DNA of 64,000 nt from Anthopleura xanthogrammica. Taxonomy: Eukaryota > Cnidaria > Anthozoa > Actiniaria > Actiniidae. Both the position numbers and the translations under genes were made by a program. The notes beneath the pieces are model-generated. The model searched no databases. It saw nothing but the letters and a program-made list of their open reading frames with translations, and had not been told where the DNA came from. This document shows positions 1 through 12,300 of this stretch, piece after piece. Position 1 is the stretch's first letter, and each line of letters starts with the position of its first letter. The DNA lies in the NCBI GenBank assembly GCA_964019055.1, contig OZ025214.1, positions 12,674,163-12,738,162 on the forward strand, written 5' to 3'.

Positions 1-1378
1 GCACTAACGATGGGAATACACAACTATGCTGGCCATTAGTTTTCATTGTAGATCGTAAAAACAACTTTGAAGTTCAGAATTCTTACTCAAATACTTCAAA
101 TTCATAACAATTTCATTCCGAGAAAAAGTTAAAAGTATCAAATTTCTCAAGAAAAACAATCGTGATAACGTAATTGTTCTTTTAAAAGATCTTTTATAAT
201 GTGTTGGAAAATGTTCCACTGTCGTAGTAAGATATTTCGTTTACTATTCACTCAGTCTCTTTTGAATATTTTTTTATGACGTAGGGAGAAATGTAGCGAT
301 AAAAAGTGCAGTGGAGGAAAGCTTCTGAAAAGAGCTTTAAGATCGTTCTTTTCTGTCTTCAAAGATTGCTACCATGAAACAAATGGAATAAAATAGCAAA
401 TGGTGTACACTCAACATTACAGACATGTACATTCCAGATACTTGAGTTCTTGCCAATCCGATAAAAATGTTCGGCGAGTCAATTAGGAATAACTCAATCA
501 ATAAGCAGACTTTTAAATTGAATTAATGCACGGTCAAGCACTTCAGGAAATAGTTCGTCCGTTTCGTAGTACAAACGTGCCACACTTTGCATCTCAAGAA
601 AAAAAATTGCTAGATTTTGAGCTGCTTTTGTCCTTCATCTCACACGGTTATCTCGAAGTTGGCATCCAAAGAAATAACTAGATGAATTGTCTTTCTACAC
701 CTTTCATCCTTTCTCAGCATTTCAGATATTCTTCTCATATTTTTCTAAGATTATTTTAAGGCGGAATGTTATGTTCCAATTCGGGAAAGAAATTCGATTG
801 CAAAAATAGTCAAGGGGAGTATTTATAAAACAGCATGAAATAATCGGCTCAAATGTACATTCTAGGTCTAGGAATATTACTCCCTTTAACCAGCATCTGC
901 TGTTAGCTGTCCTGTCCCATGCATGTACTATAACATTCTTTGGATAGCTATGGTGAGACTATAATGATCAAATCTGTCATCAATTCGTAGCGTTATAATC
1001 AAATTTTATATCTAATAACTTGCAAGGAAAATAAGCCAGGTCACGTGAGAGATTGAGTGTCGGAAGCGATGAGTATTCATTGGACGAAATCCCGCTGTGC
1101 AATGACCTCTAGGAACTGCAGGCTCTAGGAAGGGTGTTGACCTTAACTGTGAGCTGCGCAGGAACACTACTGTATCTTGTAAAATATGTGCTTAAATTGA
1201 CGTCCCAGTGTGATAATTACATCCCCCCCCCCCCCCCCCCGCACGTACTAGGATAGATACATTTTGTACACTTGCATGATAGATAACTGGATATGCACAC
1301 TGGATATGCAAAGGTTAATCATTTGGTGCGCAAGAAAGTACGATGATTAGTAGATAGTAGGAAGACGAAGAAAATTTG
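1..1378. other. Non-coding left flank
   Basis: AT-rich sequence with frequent stops in all frames and no exon-like stretch that I can support. The only distinct feature is a run of 18 C residues at about 1223-1240. A gene whose exons lie to the left of the window could still have an intron here. Confidence 0.5.
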
Positions 1379-1575
1379 CAAAACTGAGGTGTCACCCTTA
1401 GTAGCCCGGCGACTCGGGAAACGGTTTTTTTAAATTTTATTTTCCCACTCAATAAAAATATCAAATATCATGTAAAAGTATACAAAATAAGAAAAAATTC
1501 TCCTGAAAATCTATATTTATCTCAGACATAAACTCTAAGTCAATTTTCGCAGGCTGCAAGACGCCTCAGTTTTGC
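1379..1575. mobile_element. MITE family B, copy 1
   Basis: About 200 bp bounded by the inverted repeat GCAAAACTGAGGTGTC on the left and its near-perfect reverse complement on the right (GACGCCTCAGTTTTGC). A second, diverged copy lies at 42771-42968 with the same ends and the same internal order of motifs (CCTTAGTAGCC, CCTGAAAAT, ATTTATCTCAGA, GATTTTCGCAGG or close variants). It has no coding capacity, so it is probably a non-autonomous DNA transposon. Confidence 0.75.
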
Positions 1576-1671
1576 AGTGACGTCATTTCTACATCACTAT
1601 TTCAGATCAGCTGGAGGAGATTACAAAGTTATGAATGTTCATTCCTTTAATAGAAGAAAAAATGTTGTAGC

Positions 1672-1815
1672 TTGCCTTTTCCCTTTCTTTTCTTTTCCTT
1701 TTTTTTTTCCTTTTTTTTTCCTTTCTTTTCTTGCTTTTTCGCAACTTTTCGTTTTTTTCCATTCAGTCCCCTTTCCTTTCCTTTCCTTTTTCTTTTCTCT
1801 TCTTATCTTTTCTGT
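1672..1815. repeat. Polypyrimidine (CCTTTTCTTTT) tract
   Basis: About 140 bp of almost pure C/T on the + strand. It is open in several frames only because of its composition, and I do not regard it as coding. Confidence 0.8.
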
Positions 1816-2062
1816 CGTACTTCCTGTCATACAATTCTTTTTTATCATTGCCGTTTCAGTTTTTCTTATGACATTCGTAAGGCTACAGATCAACTTCAAT
1901 CGAAATACATCTAGATATATCAAGTAGAGCGAAAACTATTTTGTAATTCATTTCTCCATTTTGCTGAAGAACGATAAAAGCATCACATATGAATAGTCGG
2001 TTCCTTCGACTATTTTACTTGGTCACAATAACTATCATAACAATATAAGAAGTACCATCGTA

Positions 2063-2196
2063 TAGACCCCTTGCAGCACTTCGGAATGCAGCTCAATTTG
2101 GAGGACAAAACAATAGGTTCCAATTCTCAGGAGATTGAAATTCTTTTGTTTTGTCCTAAAAATTGAGCTGCTTTGACGTCACCTGAGAGGGTTCTA
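2063..2196. mobile_element. MITE family A, copy 1
   Basis: Palindromic element of about 135 bp with ends TAGACCCCTTGCA and, inverted, a diverged GGGTTCTA. Inner arms are GCAGCTCAATTT and AAATTGAGCTGC around a core CCAATTCTCAGGAGATTGA. TA at both borders suggests a TA target-site duplication (Tc1/mariner-type mobilisation, inferred). Other copies are at 10166, 14243 and 34821, with a half copy at 40933. Confidence 0.8.
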
Positions 2197-2556
2197 TACG
2201 AACCTCAAGTCAAAGTTTTTAGAGGTCGAACACGAACTTTTCTATTTTACCGTAGCCGTATATACACGTTGTATATTATTGGTTGAATTATTGGAAGACA
2301 ATGAGAAGCCATTTCAATGTTACGGCATGTCGTACTCTGTACAACAACAGCTCTAAAATTGATTGTAAATAAAAATTGTATTCCGTCATTACATTATTAG
2401 GGCCTGGCTCCACATGGGAGAACATTTATCGAATAATAACGTACTAGCAGGGGTACTGTACGTTTTCTTGTACCTCATGTTGTTCAACATCTTTGTGTCA
2501 CGCAACTATTTACGGCATTCACAGTTGTTATTATTAGAATTCCGATTATAGACCGG

Positions 2557-2820
2557 ATGTGCAGCGAGAATCTAAACAATTCTCAACTCTCGCTCGTTCG
2601 ACCAACAAGTTGTCATTATTCTCAAAATCTCTCTAACGTGACAATCTATTTTGAAAAGATCTTCAAAACAATACCAGATAAAAATGCTTTTAATTCATTC
2701 ACAGTTGGATATTTTAAAACCTTTCTAAAGGAGAGAACCTACGTCTCATTTATTTCCGTCGTAGCTCTCGCCGTTGGGATTGCTTTGTTTTTGATCATAA
2801 GAACGCAGACCTCGATGTAA
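2557..2820 (+). CDS. Possible terminal exon of a tail-anchored membrane protein (unidentified)
   Basis: An 87-codon open stretch that could be the last exon of a gene, or a short gene. A plausible acceptor (GATTATAG) lies just upstream at about 2545-2551. The protein has a polar N-terminal part with two N-glycosylation-type motifs (NNS, NVT) and ends in one strong hydrophobic helix (about residues 62-81, SFISVVALAVGIALFLI) followed by a short polar tail of about seven residues that begins with Arg. That is the layout of a type I or tail-anchored membrane protein. I recognise no family. No partner exons were found to the left, so it may be spurious. Confidence 0.25.
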   Translation: MCSENLNNSQLSLVRPTSCHYSQNLSNVTIYFEKIFKTIPDKNAFNSFTVGYFKTFLKERTYVSFISVVALAVGIALFLIIRTQTSM

Positions 2821-3567
2821 AACATGTGTAAACATATCGTTATTGTGGTCTCTGACGTCGCTGATTGCATATAATTTACTCTAAACAAAGGGATACTTCG
2901 CTTCGCTTCTGCACCAGTAGTTCCTAGGCCTCGCTACGCAATATCGCAGTCCCCACTCACGACTCGAATGGGTCGGTCTGATAGCAGGGATCATTTACAC
3001 GAGGGATAAGACAGATAAAAACCTAGGTCATGTAAGAGTGATATTTGATGCTCACATAGACCAAAGGTACCGCGCTTTGGATCGTTAATGATAGAGTAAG
3101 TCGACAAACAATCAAGGTTATTACTTGACTCAAAATAGTACAACTCCAGTACAACTGTTTGAACAACTTGACGATGAATGGCATCTCGATTCTTCTAATT
3201 CTTGTACAGGAAATGTAAGCTTGAAGTCTTTTAGTAACATAAATGTGACTCGTATGTGCTTTGGCTTAGCTCAGAGATTAGATAATTTACTTCCAATGGA
3301 GCACAATTATTTAATTATTCTACAATTTAATTTCGCTAAATAGTATCACATAATGGAGTATAGTTGATTAAGCTTTGGATATAGTAAGAGTTTACGAGGT
3401 TTATACGAGGTTTTAGGTAGGAAAACAGCGACTTAAACAGGGTTATTCAAAGGGTTCAGTCGCTATTTGCATCTGCAAACAAGGTGCATGTACATGTAAT
3501 ATTGTATACAAGCAATTCCTTCTTGCACGTTGGCATCCATTTATTGTCTCGCTATATTTCTTTATAG

Positions 3568-4051
3568 GTAGATTATGAGAGGATGGCCAGGCAGCTTGCA
3601 GAAACATTGGAGAACAAAGGTAAATTTATTTTATATCTTTAGACGGAATTGCAAGTTTTTTGGTATTAGGAATTAGTTCGTGAATATTCTAATTCATTCG
3701 TTCTTGATAAACAAGGTTTTTGACTTTGATTAGTGAACCGAAAGGGCCGGTTAAACAGGGGTATAGATAAATATATAGCTTGTGGTTTGTGGATCTTGAT
3801 GATCCTTTTAGCACTTTGACACCTACAAAACCACAACACGAGCCACATTGAACTCCTGTACACATTCTCCTAAAAAATCTCTCCTTTCTCCCGGATTTAT
3901 ATTACCTAAACATCAAAATATCAACCCTTGATACTTGTTAAGAACTCTAATTAAATATACAGCTATTTTACTGGGATTTTTCTCTCTCACAGTTATAACG
4001 ATGAAGATGCTTGACTTGAACAAAACAGAACTTAATATTTTGATTAATGAG
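3568..4051 (+). CDS. Candidate upstream exons of the coiled-coil gene
   Basis: Two short exon candidates. The first is 3568-3619 (acceptor TTTATAG, donor AAAG|GTAAAT), coding V-D-Y-E-R-M-A-R-Q-L-A-E-T-L-E-N-K. The second is 3993-4051 (acceptor CTCTCACAG, donor GAG|GTAAAA), coding ITMKMLDLNKTELNILINE after a split Val codon. They join each other in phase 1 and give amphipathic helix-like peptides suited to the N-terminal side of the coiled-coil protein. The second ends in phase 0, while the next confident exon at 6392 needs phase 1. Either an exon between them is missing or these belong elsewhere. Confidence 0.35.
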
Positions 4052-5309
4052 GTAAAAATATCACTTGTGAAGTAAAATCAGGCGTATCCTACGCAAGATT
4101 GGCATTGCGGAACTCCACTAATTACTTATTTAAGGCTTCAAGCTTCTAATTTAAGAATTTAAGCTGTTTGAGGCTTTTTTTCGGGGCAATTAAGTTTCTC
4201 ATACGAATTGTTATTGAATAGGTTACAATCTTTGGTGTCTACGTAATCATATACTTAGAGACTTATCAGGTAACTTCGATAAAAAAAAATTATTTTGATG
4301 AATATGATCAAATGTACACCATTTAAGAAAAAAATCTTAAAAAAAACTTAAATTTTGTTGAAGATGTTTCTTTTTTTCCATTTTCTACTTAAAAAAAAGT
4401 ATTTTTTTCGCATTTTTTCATTACCATGATATGATGTGACATTGCATGTGACATTGCAGATCAAAGTTTGACAGTTTAGTGGCTTTCCTCTGGCACGCAG
4501 ATCTTTTAATGCTACCAGATTTTATTCCTTGTTTTTCCAGCTTATAGGTTGAAACCCAACACCTAGGAAAAGAAAGCTTCCTCTTTCTAAGTCGAGCAAT
4601 TTTATAATGAATGAATTTTTGAAATCTTTGAACTTTTTTTCATTTTTTAGGATTATTTTCTTCAAAATATTTTGTGTTCAAAATAAATTTGAAGTGGAAG
4701 TGGAATCCAAAAAAAGGTTTAAAATGTACTAAAAATGTCTTATCAATAACACTTGAGTTAGTGATATTTTTGTAAAACAAAACTTATTTCGTTAGTAGGA
4801 CAGATTAGTACCAGGATTATTTTCACAATTTCATTTTTCTGTCGCCACGTTTGAGCCTTAAGTAGAATTTAAAATTATTATTTGCGAAGTTATCAAGTTT
4901 CAAATTTTCAGTAAAAGTTTCAGACGTCTACTGCTGTTACCATAGCAACTTTAAGGGTTTTGTTTTCATCAACTTCAAGAGGCTTTGGTCTCTAAATACA
5001 CAATCCAAGAGCTGACTAATGATGTTGTAATTTAGAATTAAGAAGAAATTATATTTAATCAAATCGATAAGATTCAACATGACATTATTTTTAGGCTTTG
5101 AGGATTTTATTTTTTGTTCTCTAAGAAGTCACGTGATCATCCGCCATTTTGGAAAGCGACTATAAATTCTGGAAACCATGATAGCAAATGTATTGTGTAT
5201 ATACATCAGAATGTTTACCGCACTGCTTAAGTTCGAGTCTAAGTTTTGAAATCGTCACCCTTTGTCACGTAATAAAGTGGCGGGAAAAGAACACGTGACC
5301 TGGTTGTCC

Positions 5310-5450
5310 ACTGCTCGATCCTTAGACTACCCTTCATATGTATGTGAGTAGAGTTGCTTGTTGATTCTCTCTTGTGCCTTGAGGGATTTTAACCAGGTTC
5401 CCCGGTTTTCCTCCCTCCACAAAAAGGTGATCGAACTGCGTCAAACACTT
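5310..5450 (+). mobile_element. tRNA-derived SINE fragment
   Basis: Carries the family body seen again at 26240, 27000 and (minus strand) 63317: ATGTGAGTAGAGTTGCTTGTT, then CTCTTGTGCC, a run resembling GAGGGATTTTAACCAGGTT, then CCCCGGTTTTCCTCCCTCC. The head here is degraded, with no clear A or B box. Confidence 0.6.
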
Positions 5451-5859
5451 CAAACGCAAACATTTGGCTGAGAAATTTTCTGCAAATTTAGCGCCAAATT
5501 AACAGGCCACGTACGAGATCTTAAAAGTCAAAAATGATTGAGGGGCTTTAGTAGTCAGTATGGTACTTCATGTATGGTATAACCGCATGGATCACCAAAG
5601 ACATTTATTGGTAGGAATATAACAATGTGCCATATACGACGTTCCTACCTTTCGCCAATAATAAGAAACGTTTGATAGAAATGCTAGTCAGTTCACTACT
5701 CTACAACGTCATAATCGAATCTACAGCACTATATCTACTGATCATTTTGAGGTTTAATGCAATTTTGAACATTCTATTCCAAAGACCCCCGGTAACGTGC
5801 TAGATTTAATGATCTCGAACTTGGCCTATTCACAAAGCAATAAGCTTTTTATTTCCCAA

Positions 5860-5932
5860 CCGCCTATCCGTTGGCTTAAATGGTTTCGGGCACGTCTGTT
5901 GTGTACACGGGAGGTCGCGGTTTGATTCTAAC
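5860..5932 (+). mobile_element. tRNA-like SINE head
   Basis: Contains a box A-like TGGCTTAAATGG at about 5873 and a box B-like GCGGTTTGATTC at about 5918, spaced as in a tRNA gene, but no cloverleaf I could close. Best read as the RNA polymerase III promoter head of a decayed SINE. Confidence 0.45.
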
Positions 5933-6391
5933 GTACTCACGCTATGATTAAACGATCTAAATTAACTGAGAAGGATTGTTTTTGTTAAAACATCGACATA
6001 TGTTTGAACCTGTACATTACCTGGTAAACCACAACAACAGTAGCTAACCTAAGGAGGTTTTGATTGACAACCTAATGTCAGCCATTTTGGATGACAAATA
6101 CTTGATATCCACCTTACTGAGATATTCAATCCTTTCGTATGTTTAAAGGATTTCGTAATGCTTGTCATCCAATATGGCCGCCGCTACGCAAGCCCTCTAT
6201 TGTACAACACCTGTGCTTCTGACCAATTTTAGGTCGAACGGTTTCTGTCATTTGAAACTTGGTTATCATAGATTTAATGTTGTTTCAATAGCGCCAAGGT
6301 TAATTGCATAGCACAGTGGTGTCGTGGGCGAGATACCAAGTGTTTCAAGAGAAATATATCAAAAAACTTATTCCTATCTTTCGTTTTCTAG

Positions 6392-9300
6392 AACGAGAAT
6401 GGCGTCGTCTTAAATCAGACTACGAGAGCTACATCATGTCGTTGAAGGCGAACCAGAAAGTCAGCGACGTAGAGGTAAAGCTTGCACCCCCCTGTCTACA
6501 ACACTCAACTACTCTACTACTATCCCATTTTGTTTCCTCCGGGGGGACGCGGATTTTAAAATATGATTTATTCAAATTTTTAATAGAATTTTTCGCATAT
6601 TGAGTACAGAGAAACGATTTATATATTTTTTAGTGTCGATGGCGCAAGAGGGTTGTTTGTTTATTGAGCTATGCAGGGATCAGTTATGTAGCTACCATAT
6701 ATAGACTGTATATAAATATTATAATATAATCATTCGAATGATTCCCGAAATCGAATTCAATCAAACGCTATCATATGATCAGTGACCGATTCGATTGCAT
6801 TCGGCAATCGAACGAAATCGAATGCTTAAAAAATTGTGAATTCGATTGGATTTGATTTCAGAATGAATCAAGCTATCATTCGATTGGATTCCATTGAATC
6901 GCACGTTCGATTTCGTTTGATTGATCACGCCGGGGTTTCAAAAAATATTAAATAAAATGTACGCAGTGAAAATAGTATGTTTTCAGTCGACCTTCTTATC
7001 AGTGTTAATACAGAGAAATGTAGTTCCTGTATCGATTTCCACTATTTTCCCGCCAGAATGCTCCAAGAAGTTGTTTATTAGTAATAGAAATATGTACCGG
7101 AAACAATTTCGAATTCTTAGCTCACTGCCCCGCCGGGCTATTTCCGCTGCTCAAGATTACAAACACGACAGAACTAAGTATCTTGCTGTGCAAAATGTTT
7201 CATATGCAGTGGGAAAATTACATTCTGTCTCAGTTAACTGAGTGATGAAAACATTAAAAAAATTGTCGTAGTAAAACATATTGGGCGATCGTATGAATAT
7301 TTTTTTTTTTACCATGGTAAGACTTCATAGGGTATGGCACGCTTGTACGCCCTCAGGGAAGGAGGGTAGATTGGATACTTTTCTAGAAAGCTAGCTTTTG
7401 GAGAGACGGAGGGTAATACGCATTAGAGGTCAGCATAGCAATCCTGATAAAAAATAACGCAAACAAACAAACATAGATTTTTTTGGATATTTGGAATAAC
7501 CTCTTGACCTACAGCTAACTTACGAACCCTGAATAAACAAACAATCTCTGGCCTGATCTAAGTCAGGGCACAGCTAACTCACAGATCAGACAAAATTCCG
7601 CAACAACTTCTGGGCTGATCAAAGTCAGGGCAAGGCTAAGTCACAGATCGAACCCTGAAACAACCTCTGGGGTGACCTAAGTCAGGGCACGGCTAACTCA
7701 CAGATAGAACCCTGAAACAACCTCTGGGCTGATCTAAGTCAGGGCATGGCTAACTCACAGATAGAACCCTGAAACAACCTCTGGGCTGATCTAAGTCAGG
7801 GCATGGCTAACTCACAGATTGAACCCTGAAACAACCTCTGGGCTGATCTAAGTCAGGGCATGGCTAACTCACAGATAGAACCCTGAAACAACCTCTGGGC
7901 TGATCTAAGTAAGGGCATGGCTAACTCACAGATAGAACCCTGAAACAACCTCTGGGCTGATCTAAGTCAGGGCATGGCTAACTCACAGATTGAACCCTGA
8001 AACAACCTCTGGGCTGATTAAGTCAGGGCATGGCTAACTCACAGATAGAACCCTGAAACAACCTCTGGGCTGATCTAAGTCAGGGCATGGCTAACTCACA
8101 GATCAAACCCTGAAACAACCTCTGGGCTGATCTAAGTCAGGGCATGGCTAACTCACAGATAGAACCCTGAAACAACCTCTGGGCTGATCTAAGTCAGGGC
8201 ATGGCTAACTCACAGATTGAACCCTGAAACAACCTCTGGGCTGATCTAAGTCAGGGCATGGCTAACTCACAGATAGAACCCTGAAACAACCTCTGGGCTG
8301 ATCTAAGTCAGGGCATGGCTAACTCACAGATAGAACCCTGAAACAACCTCTGGGCTGATCTAAGTCAGGGCATGGCTAACTCACAGATTGAACCCTGAAA
8401 CAACCTCTGGGCTGATTAAGTCAGGGCATGGCTAACTCACAGATAGAACCCTGAAACAACCTCTGGGCTGATCTAAGTCAGGGCATGGCTAACTCACAGA
8501 TCAAACCCTGAAACAACCTCTGGGCTGATCTAAGTCAGGGCATGGCTAACTCACAGATCAAACCCTGAAACAACCTCTGGGCTGATCTAAGTCAGGGCAT
8601 GGCTAACTCACAGATTGAACCCTGAAACAACCTCTGGGCTGATTAAGTCAGGGCATGGCTAACTCACAGATAGAACCCTGAAACAACCTCTGGGCTGATC
8701 TAAGTCAGGGCATGGCTAACTCACAGATCAAACCCTGAAACAACCTCTGGGCTGATCTAAGTCAGGGCATGGCTAACTCACAGATCAAACCCTGAAACAA
8801 CCTCTGGGCTGATCTAAGTCAGGGCATGGCTTACTCACAGATTGAACCCTGAAACAACCTCTGGGCTGATTAAGTCAGGGCATGGCTAACTCACAGATCA
8901 AACCCTGAAACAACTTCAACGAAAATCGTGCAAAAAGTTCAAATATTTCAAATTGTTTTTGCAACTTTTTGAAAAATCTACGCGGCTTGTACCAACGAAC
9001 ATGAAAAAATGCTGCAATTCAGTTTTTCGCTGCAACAATATATCTTTTTACTACATGTGTCGTCAAAATCATGATTCATCCGTCTATATACTAATAAATA
9101 TATTAAAATAGGTCTAAACAAAAGAACCATCGATTCAAATCATCCATAACTAGTCCATAAAAACACTTCTCTTTGTGAGTCCAGCGCTGTAGTAATTGGT
9201 ATAAGCTGTAAACAAAAGCAAAGCGGATTTCTATTGTTTCATTTGATTAAAAAATAATCTTATAGCTTTATTCTATCACGTAATGTTTTCATATCTTAGT

Positions 9301-12300
9301 ATTAATGACTTTGATCTTAGCTTTCATCAGCGTCGAATCCAATATCATTAATCATTTTTGAAGGCCGATAAGAGATCTAAATTAAACCTAGTGATATGGA
9401 ACTAAGGACATTATTATATCTTATTAATAATTTTAAGAAACCACGATCGAACACGGAATATATTTTCTTCGAATTATTCATTTATGTAAGATACTTTCCT
9501 AGTTCAAAATATTTGTAGTAATTTCAAAAAGTTATCTTGTGAAAACTGAATAATGCATAGTGAATTGCAGCTCGAGTCATCGTGGTAAATTATAACGAGA
9601 GTCTTTTAGAAGCCAAAACCAGACTAAACCAACATGTTTTACCTATTGTAGCCGATACATCTCTTTTTGTAGAAATACAGAATACTTTTCTTTACTTTTG
9701 CCTTGAGTTTCAACATGCTATATTTACTTTTAAGTATTTGATTTCCATGAGGCAACCAGTTTTTGAAAAAGTTGTTTCTTAATTCCCTAGTCACTAACTT
9801 AATCTCTGATATTATGCAAAGTTTTATCTTATCATTTGAATGTTTGGTTTAGTAGCTAGACACTGTGTCTAGTTTAAAGATAAAAAAAATCCGTTAACAA
9901 GGGACGGTACTCTTTGTGTTTTCCGTTCTGGAGGTAGAAATTAAACGATTCAATATGTTCGTGTTTTGTAGCTGCCCCACATCGGAAAACTGTGGACCAC
10001 GCGTGTACGTGGTGGACGTTTTTTAAACTAGGGAAACTTGCGTGAATATTTCATGGAGGCTTGAGGATCCTTCTTCAACCTCGGAGAACCCCGTAAACCC
10101 ACGAAGAGCCTCGTAAAAATTCGTAAATGCCTACCTACTACATTTATTGTCCACCATGAACAAAATAGACCCCTTGCACGTGACGTCAAAGCAGCTCAAT
10201 TTGGAGGACAAACCCTAAAGAATTTCAATCTCCTGAGAATTGGAACTTATCGTTTATTCCTCTAAATTGAGCTGCATTACGACGTGCTGCAAGGGGTCTA
10301 TATTGCGTAACGACATCAGTTTAAGTCGAGCAAACGCGACGAGTCGAGTGAGTAATTTTATGGTATTGTTTCTTTCCAGTTGGAAGTGGGGCATTATGAC
10401 CAAGGCCTCCCAGATAATGCTCGAGCTGGTCCCTGGCAAAAGAGCATCACCGACCCAGTAGAAGAGTCCCTGAAGAACCAGACTAAGGCCCTTCTTCTGA
10501 TGGAGCTGATATCAATGGAATTGTTTTATGGGATGGAAGATTTGCTGCGTGATGGTGGTAGTGCTGGTGTGAGCAAGGAAGTGACCACTGGGAAACTATA
10601 CACACTCACGGATAGAGAACTGTTGCTGCACAGTGCGGAAACACTACTAGAGGTAGGATGGAATTAAGAACCCTACTACTATAAATCCTCTGGGCTGATC
10701 TAAGTCAGGGCATGGCTAACTCACAGATCAAACCCTGAAACAACCTCTGGGCTGATCTAAGTCAGGGCATGGCTAACTCACAGATCAAACCCTGAAACAA
10801 CCTCTGGGCTGATCTAAGTCAGGGCATGGCTAACTCACAGATCAAACCCTGAAACAACCTCTGGGCTGATCTAAGTCAGGGCATGGCTAACTCACAGATC
10901 AAACCCTGAAACAACCTCTGGGCTGATCTAAGTCAGGGCATGGCTAACTCACAGATCAAACCCTGAAACAACCTCTGGGCTGATCTAAGTCAGGGCACGG
11001 CTAACTCACAGATCAAACCCTGAAACAACCTCTGGGCTGATCTAAGTCAGGGCACGGCTAACTCACAGATCAAACCCTGAAACAACCTCAGGGCTGATCT
11101 AAGTCAGGGCACGGCTAACTCACAGATTGAACCCTGAAACAACCTCAGGGCTGATCTAAGTCAGGGCACGGCTAACTCACAGATGATCTAATTTTTCTTC
11201 TTCTTTCAGCTCACAGAATATTTCTTCACCAAGAGTCTGCCGTGTCCAACCAGCAGTACCATGGCAAATGGACAGGAAACTTCTCAGGACACTGACGGTA
11301 GGTCTGAACAGGGTTACTGGTTGCTATGGAAATAATATAAGATAGAAAAGTTTGAGAAATTTGACGAAATTTGGTCCAATTTAAACCCTTTACCTTGAGC
11401 GTAATGTTTTGCCATTTCACACCACGTGTCATTCCCTAGAGTATCATTTCTTTGTTTAACGGTTGCGGACGAGAAGACACATGAATATGGATACAACTTA
11501 AACGAATCTTATTCTCAAGAGAATGACACGTGGTCTGAAATGGGACAACAATGACTGCTATTTGTGTTATTTCTAAATATCTATTCAAGTTTGCTGCTGT
11601 CCAGACTCATTGATAAAACAGTGATTGTATATAATGGCCGATCTGTTATAGTGTTTATGCGCAAACGTTAAACAAAGAAATGCTACTCAAGGGAATGACG
11701 CGTGGTAATCATGTTCTCCAGTTGAAATTCAGAACCAACTCAAAGTCAACCAATCAGAATTGGGGATTCAACATTGTATTTTGATTAACATTTCCCATGT
11801 GTCCCTGCTCGGAAAATGCTAACCAAAAATAGTTGACCCATAATTCCTCTCTTGAAATTATATTCAATCTTTTATCTAGTTGGTGCAGTTGCCCAGAATG
11901 GACTAGCAGACTCGTCATACGCTGGAAAACTTCTTCGTGTTCGAAGTGCGTTGTGTCGAATCAAGGAGAGCACAGATAAAGCCGCTGTACAGTTTCTTTC
12001 TCGTTTGTTCGATAAACAGACTTCTGATAAAGGTATGGCTCTTCCCCCCTGTTGCAATCAAACACAGAGGCAAATAAATTGTTATTCTCCGGCCGCAAAA
12101 ATAAGGAACTTGAAAAGTACATTTTGTAAGAAGATCAACAAGCTGCTGTATTTGGATGGAACTATCTACTCGATTCTTCTTCCAAAATCAATGTACCTCT
12201 TTACCTTGGGTGTAATGTTTTCTTATTTCAGACCACGTGTCGTTATCTTGAGAATGGTAAGATTCTTTGTTTGAGTTGTATCAATATTTCATGTGTCTTC

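Larger units (their letters stand above)
4052..6391. other. Intronic or intergenic interval with SINE fragments
   Basis: No convincing exon. A 48-nt AG...GT-flanked open stretch at 4222-4269 has no pyrimidine tract and I do not call it. The interval holds a SINE fragment (5310-5450), a tRNA-like head (5860-5932) and a fragment at 5553-5660 that resembles part of the element at 35146-35508 (shared GTACTTCATGTATG). Confidence 0.5.

Noticed and set aside
2557..2820. Assignment of the membrane-tail peptide to a named family
   Set aside because: Only a C-terminal hydrophobic helix is recognisable, and many unrelated families end this way.
5918..5932. Functional tRNA genes at box B-like sites (5918, 26282, 27027, 63420 minus)
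   Set aside because: No cloverleaf closes, and all are followed by the shared SINE body, so they are SINE heads.
7498..8911. CRISPR-like direct repeats
   Set aside because: Units are contiguous with no unique spacers, and the genome is animal. It is a minisatellite.
9571..9584. Small exon (Leu-Glu-Ser-Ser) between TTGCAG and GTAAAT
   Set aside because: Its phase (2) does not fit the phase-0 start of the next exon at 10380, while 6477 to 10380 fits directly.
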